Source of the DNA: Pseudozyma flocculosa PF-1
Lineage: Eukaryota > Basidiomycota > Ustilaginomycetes > Ustilaginales > Ustilaginaceae
Direction of reading: 5' to 3'
Assembly: GCF_000417875.1 (NCBI RefSeq)
Contig: NW_006920870.1
Location: 1,180,727-1,244,726 of the forward strand
Length of the DNA stretch: 64,000 bases
In this document: positions 10,632-19,972 of the stretch, piece after piece
How positions within the stretch are numbered: position 1 is the stretch's first letter
Layout of the letters: each line of letters starts with the position of its first letter
Made by a program: the position numbers and the translations under genes
Notes under the pieces: generated by a model
What the model was told of the DNA's origin: nothing
The model's database searches: none
Seen by the model: only the letters and a program-made list of their open reading frames with translations

Positions 10632-11834
10632 ATGGCCGAGAAACGCAGATCGATGGCGCTGCAGTCGTCAAAGACTCGCAAGCGGCTGCCAACGCTTGCA
10701 GAGGTGCTGGCCCGCAGGACGTCGCCGCCCGTCGACCTCTATTGCTTCTACCTCTTCCTCCAGCGCGAGGGATCCGAGGACTCGCTCGACTTCTGGCTCG
10801 ACGTCCAGCAGCACGAGAACCTTTGCCGCGCCTACTTCAAGGACCTGCGAAAGAGCGGCAAGAGCGTTCGGGACGACTGGCCGCTCTACTACCGCGAGGC
10901 AAAGGAGCGCGGCAGCATCTACAACAAGGTCAACGGCATTAATGAGGAGGGCTTCGAGGAGTTTCCCAGTCAGGGCGGACCCGCTGGTGGCAGCAGCATC
11001 GGCCACGGACGCGGCGCCGGTGCCGAGACGCCAGACTTCTCCAATCTCTCGCATGGCATCGAGGCGACCACGACCGGCGAAAGGCCTACCAACGGGCCTC
11101 GATTCCCCGGCGACCCAGACTACCTTGCACAGCAGACGCGCGCCGAGCGCAAGCACATGCTGGCTAAGCGCGCCAGCGTCGCCCCCACCGTCATCTCGCG
11201 CTCGACGGCCATCACGCGGATCGACTTGGTGGCCAGCGCCGAGCGAATCTACGCGCGATACCTGCTGCCGGGCAGCGAAAAGGAAATCTACCTCCCCGGG
11301 CCGCTGCGCATCACGAGCTTCCCCATCAGCTCCGGCTCGCTGCCGCATCCGCAGGACGAGGAGCAGCAGCGCGCGCTCGCCCGCGTGCCGGACATGTTCC
11401 ACGCCCAGAAGGAGTACGTCTTCCGCACCATGGAGGCCGACGTCTTCCCGCGCTTCCTGCGCTCCAAGGCGTTTGGCAACCTCACGCCCATCTCTGCGCT
11501 GGTCCGCCTGAGCCTCGGCCTGCTGGCGCTGTGGGCCGCGCTCGCCACGGGCTTTAGCTTCATCTTCCTCGACGTCGAGAGGACCAAGCGGCTCTGGGTC
11601 ATCCTGCCGTTCTCGATCGCGGTGCTGCTCATCATCTCGCATCAGTACGAGCTGGACCCGATCCTCGTCTTCCTCTCGCAGTCGGAGACGACGCCGTTCC
11701 ACCTGATTCGCATCCGCGAGCCGTACGTCAAGAAGCTGCTGTTGCAGCGGAGCCTCGGCGTGCTGCTGCTCATTGCCCTGATCACGGCCGCCTTGACGGT
11801 GCTGTTCGTCTTCGTGCCGGGTCATCGCCTCTGA
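10632..11834 (+). CDS. RAX1: RGS-domain membrane protein, Rax1-like
   Basis: A 400-residue single-exon protein. An N-terminal RGS-type region starts at about residue 19 (TLAEVLARRTSPPVDLYCFY, then LDFWLDVQQHENLCRAYF at about 50-75) and continues, after a Gly/Ser-rich insertion, through LVASAERIYARYLLPGSEKEI and ending near AFGNLTPIS. Three strongly hydrophobic segments follow at about 291-312, 321-337 and 374-395, separated by a conserved-looking charged loop. An RGS fold followed by C-terminal membrane helices is the architecture of yeast Rax1, a plasma-membrane protein that works with Rax2 in bipolar bud-site selection. Whether this protein acts on a G-alpha subunit or only in polarity is unknown. 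The ATG is preceded by a C-rich leader and is the first in frame. Confidence 0.85.
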   Translation: MAEKRRSMALQSSKTRKRLPTLAEVLARRTSPPVDLYCFYLFLQREGSEDSLDFWLDVQQHENLCRAYFKDLRKSGKSVRDDWPLYYREAKERGSIYNKVNGINEEGFEEFPSQGGPAGGSSIGHGRGAGAETPDFSNLSHGIEATTTGERPTNGPRFPGDPDYLAQQTRAERKHMLAKRASVAPTVISRSTAITRIDLVASAERIYARYLLPGSEKEIYLPGPLRITSFPISSGSLPHPQDEEQQRALARVPDMFHAQKEYVFRTMEADVFPRFLRSKAFGNLTPISALVRLSLGLLALWAALATGFSFIFLDVERTKRLWVILPFSIAVLLIISHQYELDPILVFLSQSETTPFHLIRIREPYVKKLLLQRSLGVLLLIALITAALTVLFVFVPGHRL

Positions 11835-12944
11835 TACGCACGGCGGCGCCTCGTTTCGGGACGCCCACGTCGCCCTTCTGGACACTCCTTTCCTTTGTTG
11901 AATGGCCAGGGAGCGCGACGATCGCCCCAGGTCGCAGTGTTAGAGGGAGAGCCGGACTCTTCCTCGTCGCACGCGGCACCCAAGTCTCACGACCTGGCTC
12001 CCGCAAGCTTTTCGATTCCTACATCGCCTTGTACTCTTCCCTCGCTGTTCCTCTCCGCACCCCTCGCCGCTTCGGCCCTCGATTGGCCTTTTGGCCATCT
12101 ACGATACCCAGCATCCCTTCTTAGCCAATGCTTTTCTCCGCCATTGGGCCGAGCACGTCGGCAATCTCACTCTCGTTTAGCTGTTCATCGCTGGCTGGAG
12201 CCACGTTTGGCCATGGCTGGAGCCACGTTTGGCCATGGCTGTTCGTGCTTGGGTTGTTTGCTTATGTTGCCTTCGATGCATGTCGCAGCAGCACCGAGCT
12301 ACGAACGGAAGTGCGATGGCCGACGAGATGCGATGATGGCCTGTCCACGAGGGCCTCCGGTTGATGGCCGGCATCGCGGATAAGGCCATCAGGGGTCGAC
12401 CCTGTTCGTGATGGCCGGCCTGGCCGCGGCAAGCGAGCGGCACGTTCCTCTTGTGCTTGTTTGGCCCGCTTCCATCAGACCCACCAACCGACGACAGAAA
12501 TCCACCAGATCGACGGCGCCAGCATACTACTGTAGGCACATCATGGATGCCGGCATCCGGCCGAAGCCTTCTTGAACTTGCTTGCTCCCGAGACCGAGGA
12601 ACGTGGGCTTCTTTTCCCCCACTCGCAGCCTTCCAGGTCGTCGACGGAGAGGCATCCGGCAAGCGCGACCGCTGCCCGCCGCTCGACATGCCCAGAGCCT
12701 GATCCTGAGACTCCTCCTCTCCCCTTCCGGCCCTCCTAGCTTGTCGTGCCGCTTGTTCGCTCCCTCGCAGCTCGCGAGGCTCACGTCGACGATGTCGTCC
12801 GACCTAGAAAAGCAGGTTTGCGGCGACAAGCTCGTAGCCCTCGACGCCCGCACCTCGCTCCTGGACCGTCCTCCTTCACCCGCTCGGCCGCCTCCCCTAT
12901 CCCTGTCGTCCCCGACTCCGGATCTCGACCGGATATCCGTCAAG
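11835..12944. other. Intergenic between RGS gene and sphingomyelinase gene, with a 22-bp tandem duplication
   Basis: This 1.1-kb interval is the 3' flank of the RGS gene and the promoter of the next. It holds a 22-bp tandem duplication at 12192-12241. The frame of the sphingomyelinase gene stays open upstream of its chosen ATG for about 120 codons, but that peptide is unconserved-looking and would bury the signal peptide, so I treat it as leader. Confidence 0.5.
12192..12241 (+). repeat. 22-bp tandem repeat, two full copies plus 6 bp
   Basis: The unit begins TGGCTGGAGCCACG and ends TTTGGCCA. It is present perfectly at 12192-12213 and 12214-12235, then restarts as TGGCTG. It lies in intergenic DNA about 700 bp before the sphingomyelinase start. 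A perfect copy pair points to recent replication slippage. Confidence 0.85.
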
Positions 12945-15257
12945 ATGAAGGTCTGCCTCCTCGCCGTCGTGCTCGCCTGCACTGCTGGCTTCGCCTACGC
13001 CTTCCCTGCCCGCGACCAGCGCCTCTTTGAGGCAAGGGCGCCCGGTCCCGCCTCCCCGTCCACCGACCACGGTGCCTCTGCTCCAAAGGCAGCGTACAAC
13101 ACCGCCGCCTACACTGCTCCCAGCGCCTTCCCCACGTCGGCCTTCAAAGACTACTACTTCCTCGCCGCCGACCACACCGCCGAACCGCGCCCCGTGGTCA
13201 CCGACGTCGCCCGCCACGCAAACTTCCCGGATAGCCTGCTCAACCCCACGCTCGTACCTCCCGCGCCCGCCGCTACCGATGCCGTCTACCCTGTCCCCGT
13301 CGGCCGGCCCCAGGGCAAGAAGGGCGATGCGACCGACTACGCCGCCGCCATCGAGCGCAACATCTCGGCCATCCTCGACGGAACCCAGCCGTCGTGCGAC
13401 AAGTGCCTCGCCTCACTCAAGGTCGCACAGCAGCTCGCCCGCACCTATCCCAAGGCGGCGCCCGCGGTCATGATCGACCTGTGCAAGCGATACAAGTACG
13501 CCTCCAACGCCAGCTGCGAGGCGCAGTACACCGGGCCCGTCCTCGGCGCCGTCTACACCCAGGTCCTCAGCTATGCCGATTTCGACTCGCCCTCGAGCAC
13601 CGACGCCCAGTACATCTGCGCCAACCTGCTCGGCGCCAAGTCCAGCTGCCCGCTGCCGGCGCCCCGAGTGCTCGACGACGAGTTCCTCGACGCCTGGTAC
13701 GGCGGCAAGGACCGACGCGCGCCGCCGCCGCCTCCGCCCAAAAAGGTCCGCGCCGGCAAGCCGCTCAAGGATGGCGGCAACCTCAAGGTGCTGCACATGA
13801 GCGACATCCACGTCGACCCGCGCTTCTTCGTCGGGGGCGAGGCGGCATGCACCAACGGCCGGTGCTGCCGCGCCGACGCCTACAACAGCACGCTCGTCCC
13901 TTCCGCCGGGTTCGCGCCAGGCACGCTGCCCCGCGCCAACATTTCCGAGGTGGCCGACTACTGGGGCAACTACCGGTGCGACACGCCGTGGTCGCTCGTC
14001 GTGGCGGCCCTCGAGAGCGTCACCCACCTCAACGGCGGCGACGAGGTCGACATGACGATCCACACCGGCGACATGGTCGTCCACGACGTGGCCCAGTACA
14101 TTTCCAAGGACCTGGTGCGCTACACGCAGCAGAGCGTCTTTGACCTGATGAAGATGTTCCTCGGTCACGGCCCCGTCTTTAACGCCATCGGCAACCACGA
14201 CACGGCTCCGTCCGACGCCGCCTCGCAGCACGCGCTGCCCAACGCGAGGGGCGAGCAGTTCTCGTGGGACTGGGACAATGTCGCCCGGCTGTGGGAGGTG
14301 AGTCTGCCAATATGTCGCATCGCATCGCCAGAGGATCTCGCTTGCTGACGTATCCAACCCCATCGTCCACCCGCGCAGGCCGAAGGCTGGTTCAATCACA
14401 GGGAGGCCGAGCAGGTGCGCACCCACTACGCCGGTTACTCGGTCATGCCGCGCAAGGGGCTGCGCATCATCACGATCAACACCGATTTCTGGTACAAGGG
14501 CAACGTCTTCAACAACATCCACACGCGGGACCCCGACTACAGCGGCACGCTGCGCTTCCTTACCGACGAGCTCTTCCACGCCGAGGAGCGGGGCGAGCGC
14601 GTGTGGATCGTGGGCCACGTCCTGACGGGCTGGGACGGCAGCAACCCGCTCGACAACCCGACCAACCTGTTCTACAACATCGTCGAGCGCTTCGCGTCGA
14701 CCGTCGTCCACATCTTTTTCGGACACACGCACGAGGACCAGTTCAACCTCTTCTACGCCGGCGACGGCGCGGCCCAGACGCTCGATGCGGTGCGCGCCGT
14801 CAGCTTCATGGCGCCCTCGGTGACGCCGGGCAACAATGTCAATCCGGCGCTGCGCATCATGGAGGTGGACCCGGAGACGTACGAGGTCATGGACTGGCAC
14901 CAGTTCTATACCGAGGTGCCCACGTTCCCCAGCCTCGAGACTGAGCAGCACGGCCCCGTGTTCCAGCACCTCTACTCGGCCCGCGAGGCCTACGGCGACT
15001 TTACCGCGCAGCCCGACGGTCTCGTGTGGCCGGAGAACGCGCCGCTCAATGCCACATTCTGGCACAGGCTCACGGTCGAGATGGAGCACCGGCCCGAGCT
15101 CGTGCAGCGCTTCACAGTCAACCAGGGCCGCAACAGCCCCAAGAGCCCAAAGTGCGAGGACGAGGCGTGCATCAGCGCAAAGATCTGCTACATGCGCAGC
15201 GGCTCCGCGGCCATTGGCAAGAAGTGCCCGCGCGGCTTTGGCAGCGTGCAGTCGTAG
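12945..15257 (+). CDS. Secreted acid sphingomyelinase-type phosphodiesterase (saposin B + calcineurin-like metallophosphatase)
   Basis: Predicted to hydrolyse sphingomyelin or related phospho-sphingolipids outside the cell or in the vacuole. Exons 12945-14297 and 14379-15257 flank an 81-nt phase-0 intron (GTGAGT, CTGAC branch-like motif, CGCAG), giving 743 residues. The chosen Met starts a clean signal peptide (MKVCLLAVVLACTAGFAYA) that an upstream start would hide. A saposin-B domain with paired cysteines spans about 150-235 (CDKCLASLK ... CKRYKYASNASC). The binuclear metal centre motifs follow: SDIHVDPRF (about 285), HTGDMVVHD (about 370), IGNHDT (about 415), VGHVLTGWDG (about 535) and FGHTHEDQF (about 565). 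NxT/S glycosylation sites and C-terminal cysteines (CISAKICYM) match secreted ASM proteins. It runs convergent to the next gene. Substrate is inferred from the family; fungi may lack sphingomyelin itself. Confidence 0.92.
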
Positions 15258-16026
15258 ATGGCCGCCGGGCTGCAGCAGAAGCAATCAGGAATGATAGAAG
15301 AACAGACGCTCCAAGTGGCAGTGAGGCCCTGCATCTGTGTCGTTTTGCTGTGTCTGTGTCGAGCCTGATCGCCCTTGTTCGTCTGCACCCGAGGGTCGGT
15401 GGCTAGGTCGATGTCGACAGAACAGCAGCAGCAGCGAAGAGGACCGGGCTGGTCAAGCCTTGCTTGCACAATTCCTCGGCATTTTCTCAGCCTTTTCTGG
15501 TGCCGAAACAAGGCCGTCGGCGGATTGAGCGAGGGAGCGCACCGTGCGAACCTGCCTATCCTTGGCGGGACCGCCGCTGCAACGAGGCCAAAGCTCGAGC
15601 AGGCCCTGCAACAGCAACAAGGGGCGGGACTCGACCATGCCGCTTGCCGCGATCACGGACAATCTAACGAAGCGGACCCAGCCACGGACGATCAAGCGGG
15701 GGGCGAGGGAGTGACTTGTGGGGGTGGATTAGTGTCCATGGTGAAAGCGGGAAGCGAACGAATAGGGGGATGAATGAACAGGCGGCCCGGAAACAGGAGT
15801 TCTGCACAGGGGGGCGGATAAAAAGTATCGACGCGACGCGCGACATAAAAAAAACACGAGGCGGCGGAGGGGCGGCATAGGACTACGACGACGACGACGA
15901 CGACATCGACGCCTGCAACGCTGCTGGCTGCAGACGACGGCGAGCTGCGCCGACATGGGGCGCGCTCAGCAGCGACGAACGACGAACGACGGCAAGGGGG
16001 GCGGCGAAAGCGACGGGAACGCCGCC
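15258..16026. other. Convergent intergenic region
   Basis: This 769-bp region lies between two convergent stops. It holds both 3' UTRs and an ACGACGACG-type run at about 15883-15905. I see no gene. Confidence 0.5.
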
Positions 16027-16899
16027 TTACATGTCGGCCTCCCACTCGGGGGCGCGCTTGACCTGGGTCTCGATCGACCTCTTGCTGGGCGTCTTGACGG
16101 CCTTGCCCGTCGAGATGGACGGGTAGTAGCGGCAGTTGGAGCTCTGGCCTGCGGGCTGGGCGGCCGGGGTGGGGTTCTGGCCCTGGTACCAGGTGGAGCC
16201 GCCGTAGACGCCGGGCCACTGGCCCTGGGTGCCGTCGCACTGCTCAAAGACGCCCGGCTCGTAGTTGGCCGGCTCGTTCCACTGGCATCCCATGACGTCG
16301 TAAATGTGCGGGCACCACTGCTTGGCGTACGGGTCCGTGGCGCGGCACGCCCGGAAGCAGAACTCAGTGGCCGACATAAAGTTCTGCCACTCGGGCAGCT
16401 GCTCCCAGTTGCCCGTGTAGGCGCGGGTGAAGACGAGGCCGCCGATGGGGTTGCCGAAGCCGGTGGCGCCGTGCGGGTCGAGCTCGCCGCCCTCGTCGCC
16501 GGCCTGGACGTGGATCTTGGTAAAGTCGCCGGTGCCCGTGACCTGGACGAACGAGGGCGTCTTGAGGAAGTGGGCGCCCTTGATGGTGCCGTCGGGGATG
16601 AGGCGGGTGCCGTAGCCGCTCTTCATGCAGTACGACACGAGCACCTCTTCCGAGTCGCCGATGGTGACGTACTTCTTGGTGTTGGGCGGGCCGTAGACGC
16701 AGAAGTCCTTGATGCTGTTGATGAAGGCGTTGGCGCACTTGGCCGTGGGGCTCGAGGCGCCGTAGCGCGTCTGGCAGTCGTTGTACGACGTCTGGCCGCC
16801 CTCGGCCTGGGTCTTGGCGGGCAGGTGGGCGGGGTCGTAGAGCGCAGAGACGCTCAGGACGCCGGCGACAAAGGCGAGGAAGGCGGAGCGCTGGAACAT
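16027..16899 (-). CDS. Secreted cysteine-rich protein of the basidiomycete macrophage-activating glycoprotein (MAG) type
   Basis: A 290-residue single-exon secreted protein. The Met at 16897-16899 begins a signal peptide (MFQRSAFLAFVAGVLSVSA, cleavage near 18-20). The frame is open further upstream, but that reading is low-complexity and would hide the signal. The mature part has about ten cysteines and the blocks I associate with this family: AFINSIKDFCVYGPP, CMKSGYGTRLIPDGTIKGAHFL, FVQVTGTGDFTKI, GELDPHGATGFGNPIGGLVF, FCFRACRA and YDVMGCQW. The C-terminus has Lys-Arg sites (SKRS, VKRAPEW) that could be Kex2-processed. No GPI signal is seen. Function is unknown; proteins of this type are abundant in basidiomycete secretomes and named for an activity reported on animal macrophages. 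Family assignment is from memory of the conserved blocks. Confidence 0.82.
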   Translation of the reverse strand: MFQRSAFLAFVAGVLSVSALYDPAHLPAKTQAEGGQTSYNDCQTRYGASSPTAKCANAFINSIKDFCVYGPPNTKKYVTIGDSEEVLVSYCMKSGYGTRLIPDGTIKGAHFLKTPSFVQVTGTGDFTKIHVQAGDEGGELDPHGATGFGNPIGGLVFTRAYTGNWEQLPEWQNFMSATEFCFRACRATDPYAKQWCPHIYDVMGCQWNEPANYEPGVFEQCDGTQGQWPGVYGGSTWYQGQNPTPAAQPAGQSSNCRYYPSISTGKAVKTPSKRSIETQVKRAPEWEADM

Positions 16900-18498
16900 G
16901 TTGGCAGGTGGTGGTTGGGCTGGGCGGGGGAAAGGGATGGGAGTTCCGGGGAGGGTGGCAAAGAGAGAGAGAGGGATGGATAGAGAGGAGGGGTAGGCCG
17001 GTAAAGACTGAATGTAGTTAAAGAGGTCGGTCGCTGGGCGGGGCCAAGAGGATGACGTTTGGGTCTTGACAGAGGGGGAGAACGGGAACAGGGACTGGAG
17101 AGAGAGGGGGCAAAGGGATGGGAGAGAGGTGGATGGAAGGAAGAGAGAGAGGGAAACGAGGGCAAAGAGGATGAGGCCTTTTGGACGTCGATGGGTGGGT
17201 GGGTGGGTCAGTCGGACCGAAGGGCGGACGGGACGGCTGACCCGTCGACGGAAACCAGACGACGGCGACGACAACCCAACCCAACCCAGCGCAACCCACT
17301 CACCCACCCGTCGGCCGTCGGCCAACCGTCACGGCGGCACCGGCGGGCAGCCAAAATGGACACAGCCCCTCTGCCCACTGCGCCTCCTCTGTCAGTCCAC
17401 AATCAGGATTTCGGCGGCCGGCCGACGGTCTCCGTCGTTGTGTGTGCCCTGACCCTACCTGCTGTGCGAGCAAGGAGGCCAGGGCGAGGGACGTGTTGTT
17501 CTCCTGCGAGTGAGCGAGCGGCGCGGCGAAGCAGAGCGGCGGGTGATGCGGGAAACCCCCGTCTTTCGACGTCCCCCGGTCTGGAGCGCGCGCATCTCGT
17601 CTGGCCTGCCCGCTCGCTGCCTGCCGTAAGTTACCTCGGCCCTCGACCCCGTTCTCCGCTCATCATGTATGTCGACCCGCAGGCCGCAGGCCGCAGGCAA
17701 GCCTCGTCCCGCGCCTTGCCTTGCCCTGCCCTGCCCCCGCCGTGCCATGCCTTGCGCTGCGCTGCCCTGGCTCTCCCTGCCCACCCTGGAAATGCCGAGC
17801 GGAAAGGGGGAGCCGGGGTTCCTCGTCCTCTCTCGCTTAGCCTCGACCTCGAGAGCTCGTCTCCGGCGGGTTGGATCTTTCATTTTCCTACGGTATTCGA
17901 GCAGACGTACGTCCCTTCGGCCCTCGACTGTCCTCGCCCCGAGAGAAGGAAAAACCCTCCCATCGGCTGTGTTCCTACCGTGCGCTGACGGTGACGGCGT
18001 CGACGGTGGCGCGGTCATCGCTCGTCGGTTGTCGACAGGGAAGCCTGGCATCCTCTCGCTGCGCCGCGCAATGCGCCCGAAGCAGACCGGATTGTTTGCG
18101 GCGTGCTCTGTATTCTCCTGTGGACGTCGAACTGTGACACTGCGGAGGCTGACCGTCGATTCGCAGCAACAAAAGGCAAAGCAAGCAAGGCATTTGGGAA
18201 TCGTAGCTCCTCCTAATAGCACGGTACATAGGGGCCAGGCGGGTTGGACCCTCGTTCTGCAGCACATCGGAGGCGGCGGGAACGCCACCACCGGCCGGCT
18301 ACCTACCTACCTCTGTACGAACTGACGGGCACTCGGGGCCGTTGCCGGCTCAGGAGTTTTCGGTCGTCGTGCGTTGACCTGCCTCTGCGGTCGTCGTCGT
18401 CCGCTGCGCTTTCTTTGCTTCTCCTCATCTCTTTGTTGATGGATTGATGATCGCCGACACGCAGGGATCGCCCCACTGCGCGGGCGGCCCCTCTTCAT

Positions 18499-18516
18499 AG
18501 CATATCATGATATGCT
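18499..18516. repeat. 18-bp perfect palindrome
   Basis: AGCATATCA followed directly by its reverse complement TGATATGCT, with no spacer. It is AT-rich in a GC-rich neighbourhood and intergenic, about 1.6 kb from the start of the secreted-protein gene. It could be a dimeric transcription-factor site; no family match is claimed. Confidence 0.75.
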
Positions 18517-19914
18517 CACAGCTACAGGTGACGTCCAGGAGGAACGGGGCCATGCGCTGTTACGGCACGCGGCGAGCATGACCTTCGAAGTGAGGTGGGT
18601 TGGGTCGGATCCCTCTTGTCTCCCATCTTGGCACGGCCCGCTTTCTGTCAGCCAGCAAGGGCAATCCGAGTGCGGTCCGCTGACCCGACATGGAAAGCCT
18701 CGCATCAAGCGCCAACGTCCACGCCATCACACTACACGCCTTCCTGGCCGCTCGCTCTGAAAGGATGTCCAAAGTCTTGGCATCTCGAGGCGTGTGCAGT
18801 GAAGGGGTTGAGTAGTGCACGTACGTACTTGCCATTCCGAAATGCGTTTCCCCCTTCGACGCTTCCAAGCGGATGTGGCGACAAGACCGAGACACCGAGC
18901 CAGGGGGGCCGACCGGCCGGCCGGGCGGCGGTGTTGTTGTTCGCTGATCCCAAAAGAGGGCTCGGGGGTCGGCACGCGGCAGCGAGCGAGGAAGTGGATC
19001 GGCAGGCTAGGCTTGCTTGGAGCGAAGGGGAGCGGGCGAAAAATGCATGCACGCGCACGTCTAGATGCCCGGTTCGCAGCGCATGCCCGTCGTCGAAGCC
19101 GAGCTCCGTCGTCGCTTCGCTTCGCCCCTGCCCTGCCCTGCCCGGGCCCCTCTCTCTTTCGACTTCGCACACGAGGCTACCGTAGCGGCTCAGCTAGAGA
19201 GGCTAAGCTTTGAAGTGCTGTGATGCCCTCGAAGATGGCCTGCAGAGCGAGGTGGCACAGGTACAGTACCGCGGGTAGGCTAGGACAGGTGGGCTAGGCC
19301 ACGTACGGTGGCTAGGCGGGCACAGATCGACCGACGATCTTTGCTTTGCCGAGGTGGCCGCCACCTCGTCGCTCGCCCGCCCGACGTCTAGCCTGAGGTA
19401 CTCTGTATGATCTGCCTAGCTTCGTTTCTCGCTCTCCTCCGGCCGACGCGATGTACGCTAAATTTAGGTTCGGTCCTCGTTCTTTCTCTGATCGGATGGG
19501 TCCGCCACAGCCATGCCGTGCCATGATCTCGCTCGTTGGTGATCCGAGCGTAGTTACGTGCAAACAGACAGCTAGAGCGAGACAACACGCCCGTCTGTCC
19601 CCACCGCACCGTACCGTACAGTACCGCAGGCGCTGCGTGGCCTGGCCCCACCGCCGACACAGAGGCTCGTGCAAGATGCAGCATTGTGGATGAACATGTG
19701 AGGCGGTGGGCCTTGGTCTGAGGGGCCTTGCTCTGGCCTGCACAACCTCGTGCGACCCACCGGCGTTGGCACAAGGGGGGTTGGGCCTGGATACCACAAA
19801 ATCGGGCAGAATGGCAATACACGATAAAGATACAACAACAAACGGCATCCACGGCGACAACGAAGACATCGGACCACGACCAATCTGGCTCCCCTATCTG
19901 GGATACCAAAAGGC

Positions 19915-19966
19915 GCGAGGGCGAGGGCGAGGGCGAGGGCGAGGGCGAGGGCGAGGGCGAGGGCGA
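19915..19966. repeat. Hexanucleotide microsatellite (GCGAGG)8
   Basis: Eight perfect GCGAGG units plus a partial one end only six bases from the Csm1/Pcs1 stop codon at 19973-19975. In the sense of the gene it is (CCTCGC)n at the very start of the 3' UTR. Confidence 0.9.
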
Positions 19967-19972
19967 CAAGAT

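Larger units (their letters stand above)
16900..19972. other. Gene-poor intergenic stretch with a perfect AT-rich palindrome
   Basis: This is 3.1 kb without a gene I can support. Near 16900-17200 the plus strand is GA-rich (5' leader of the secreted-protein gene on the minus strand). It contains an 18-bp perfect palindrome at 18499-18516 and a hexanucleotide repeat at 19915-19966. Open frames of up to 310 codons exist on both strands, but they overlap one another and show no motif. Confidence 0.45.

Noticed and set aside
12582..12944. Upstream extension of the sphingomyelinase frame
   Set aside because: It would place 121 unconserved-looking residues before a textbook signal peptide at 12945.
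13413..15284. 623-codon minus-strand open frame opposite the sphingomyelinase
   Set aside because: Antisense shadow; it spans the sense intron and contains no recognisable domain.
16900..17325. Upstream extension of the secreted MAG-type protein
   Set aside because: Low-complexity Pro/Ser/Leu sequence that would bury the signal peptide; more likely 5' leader.
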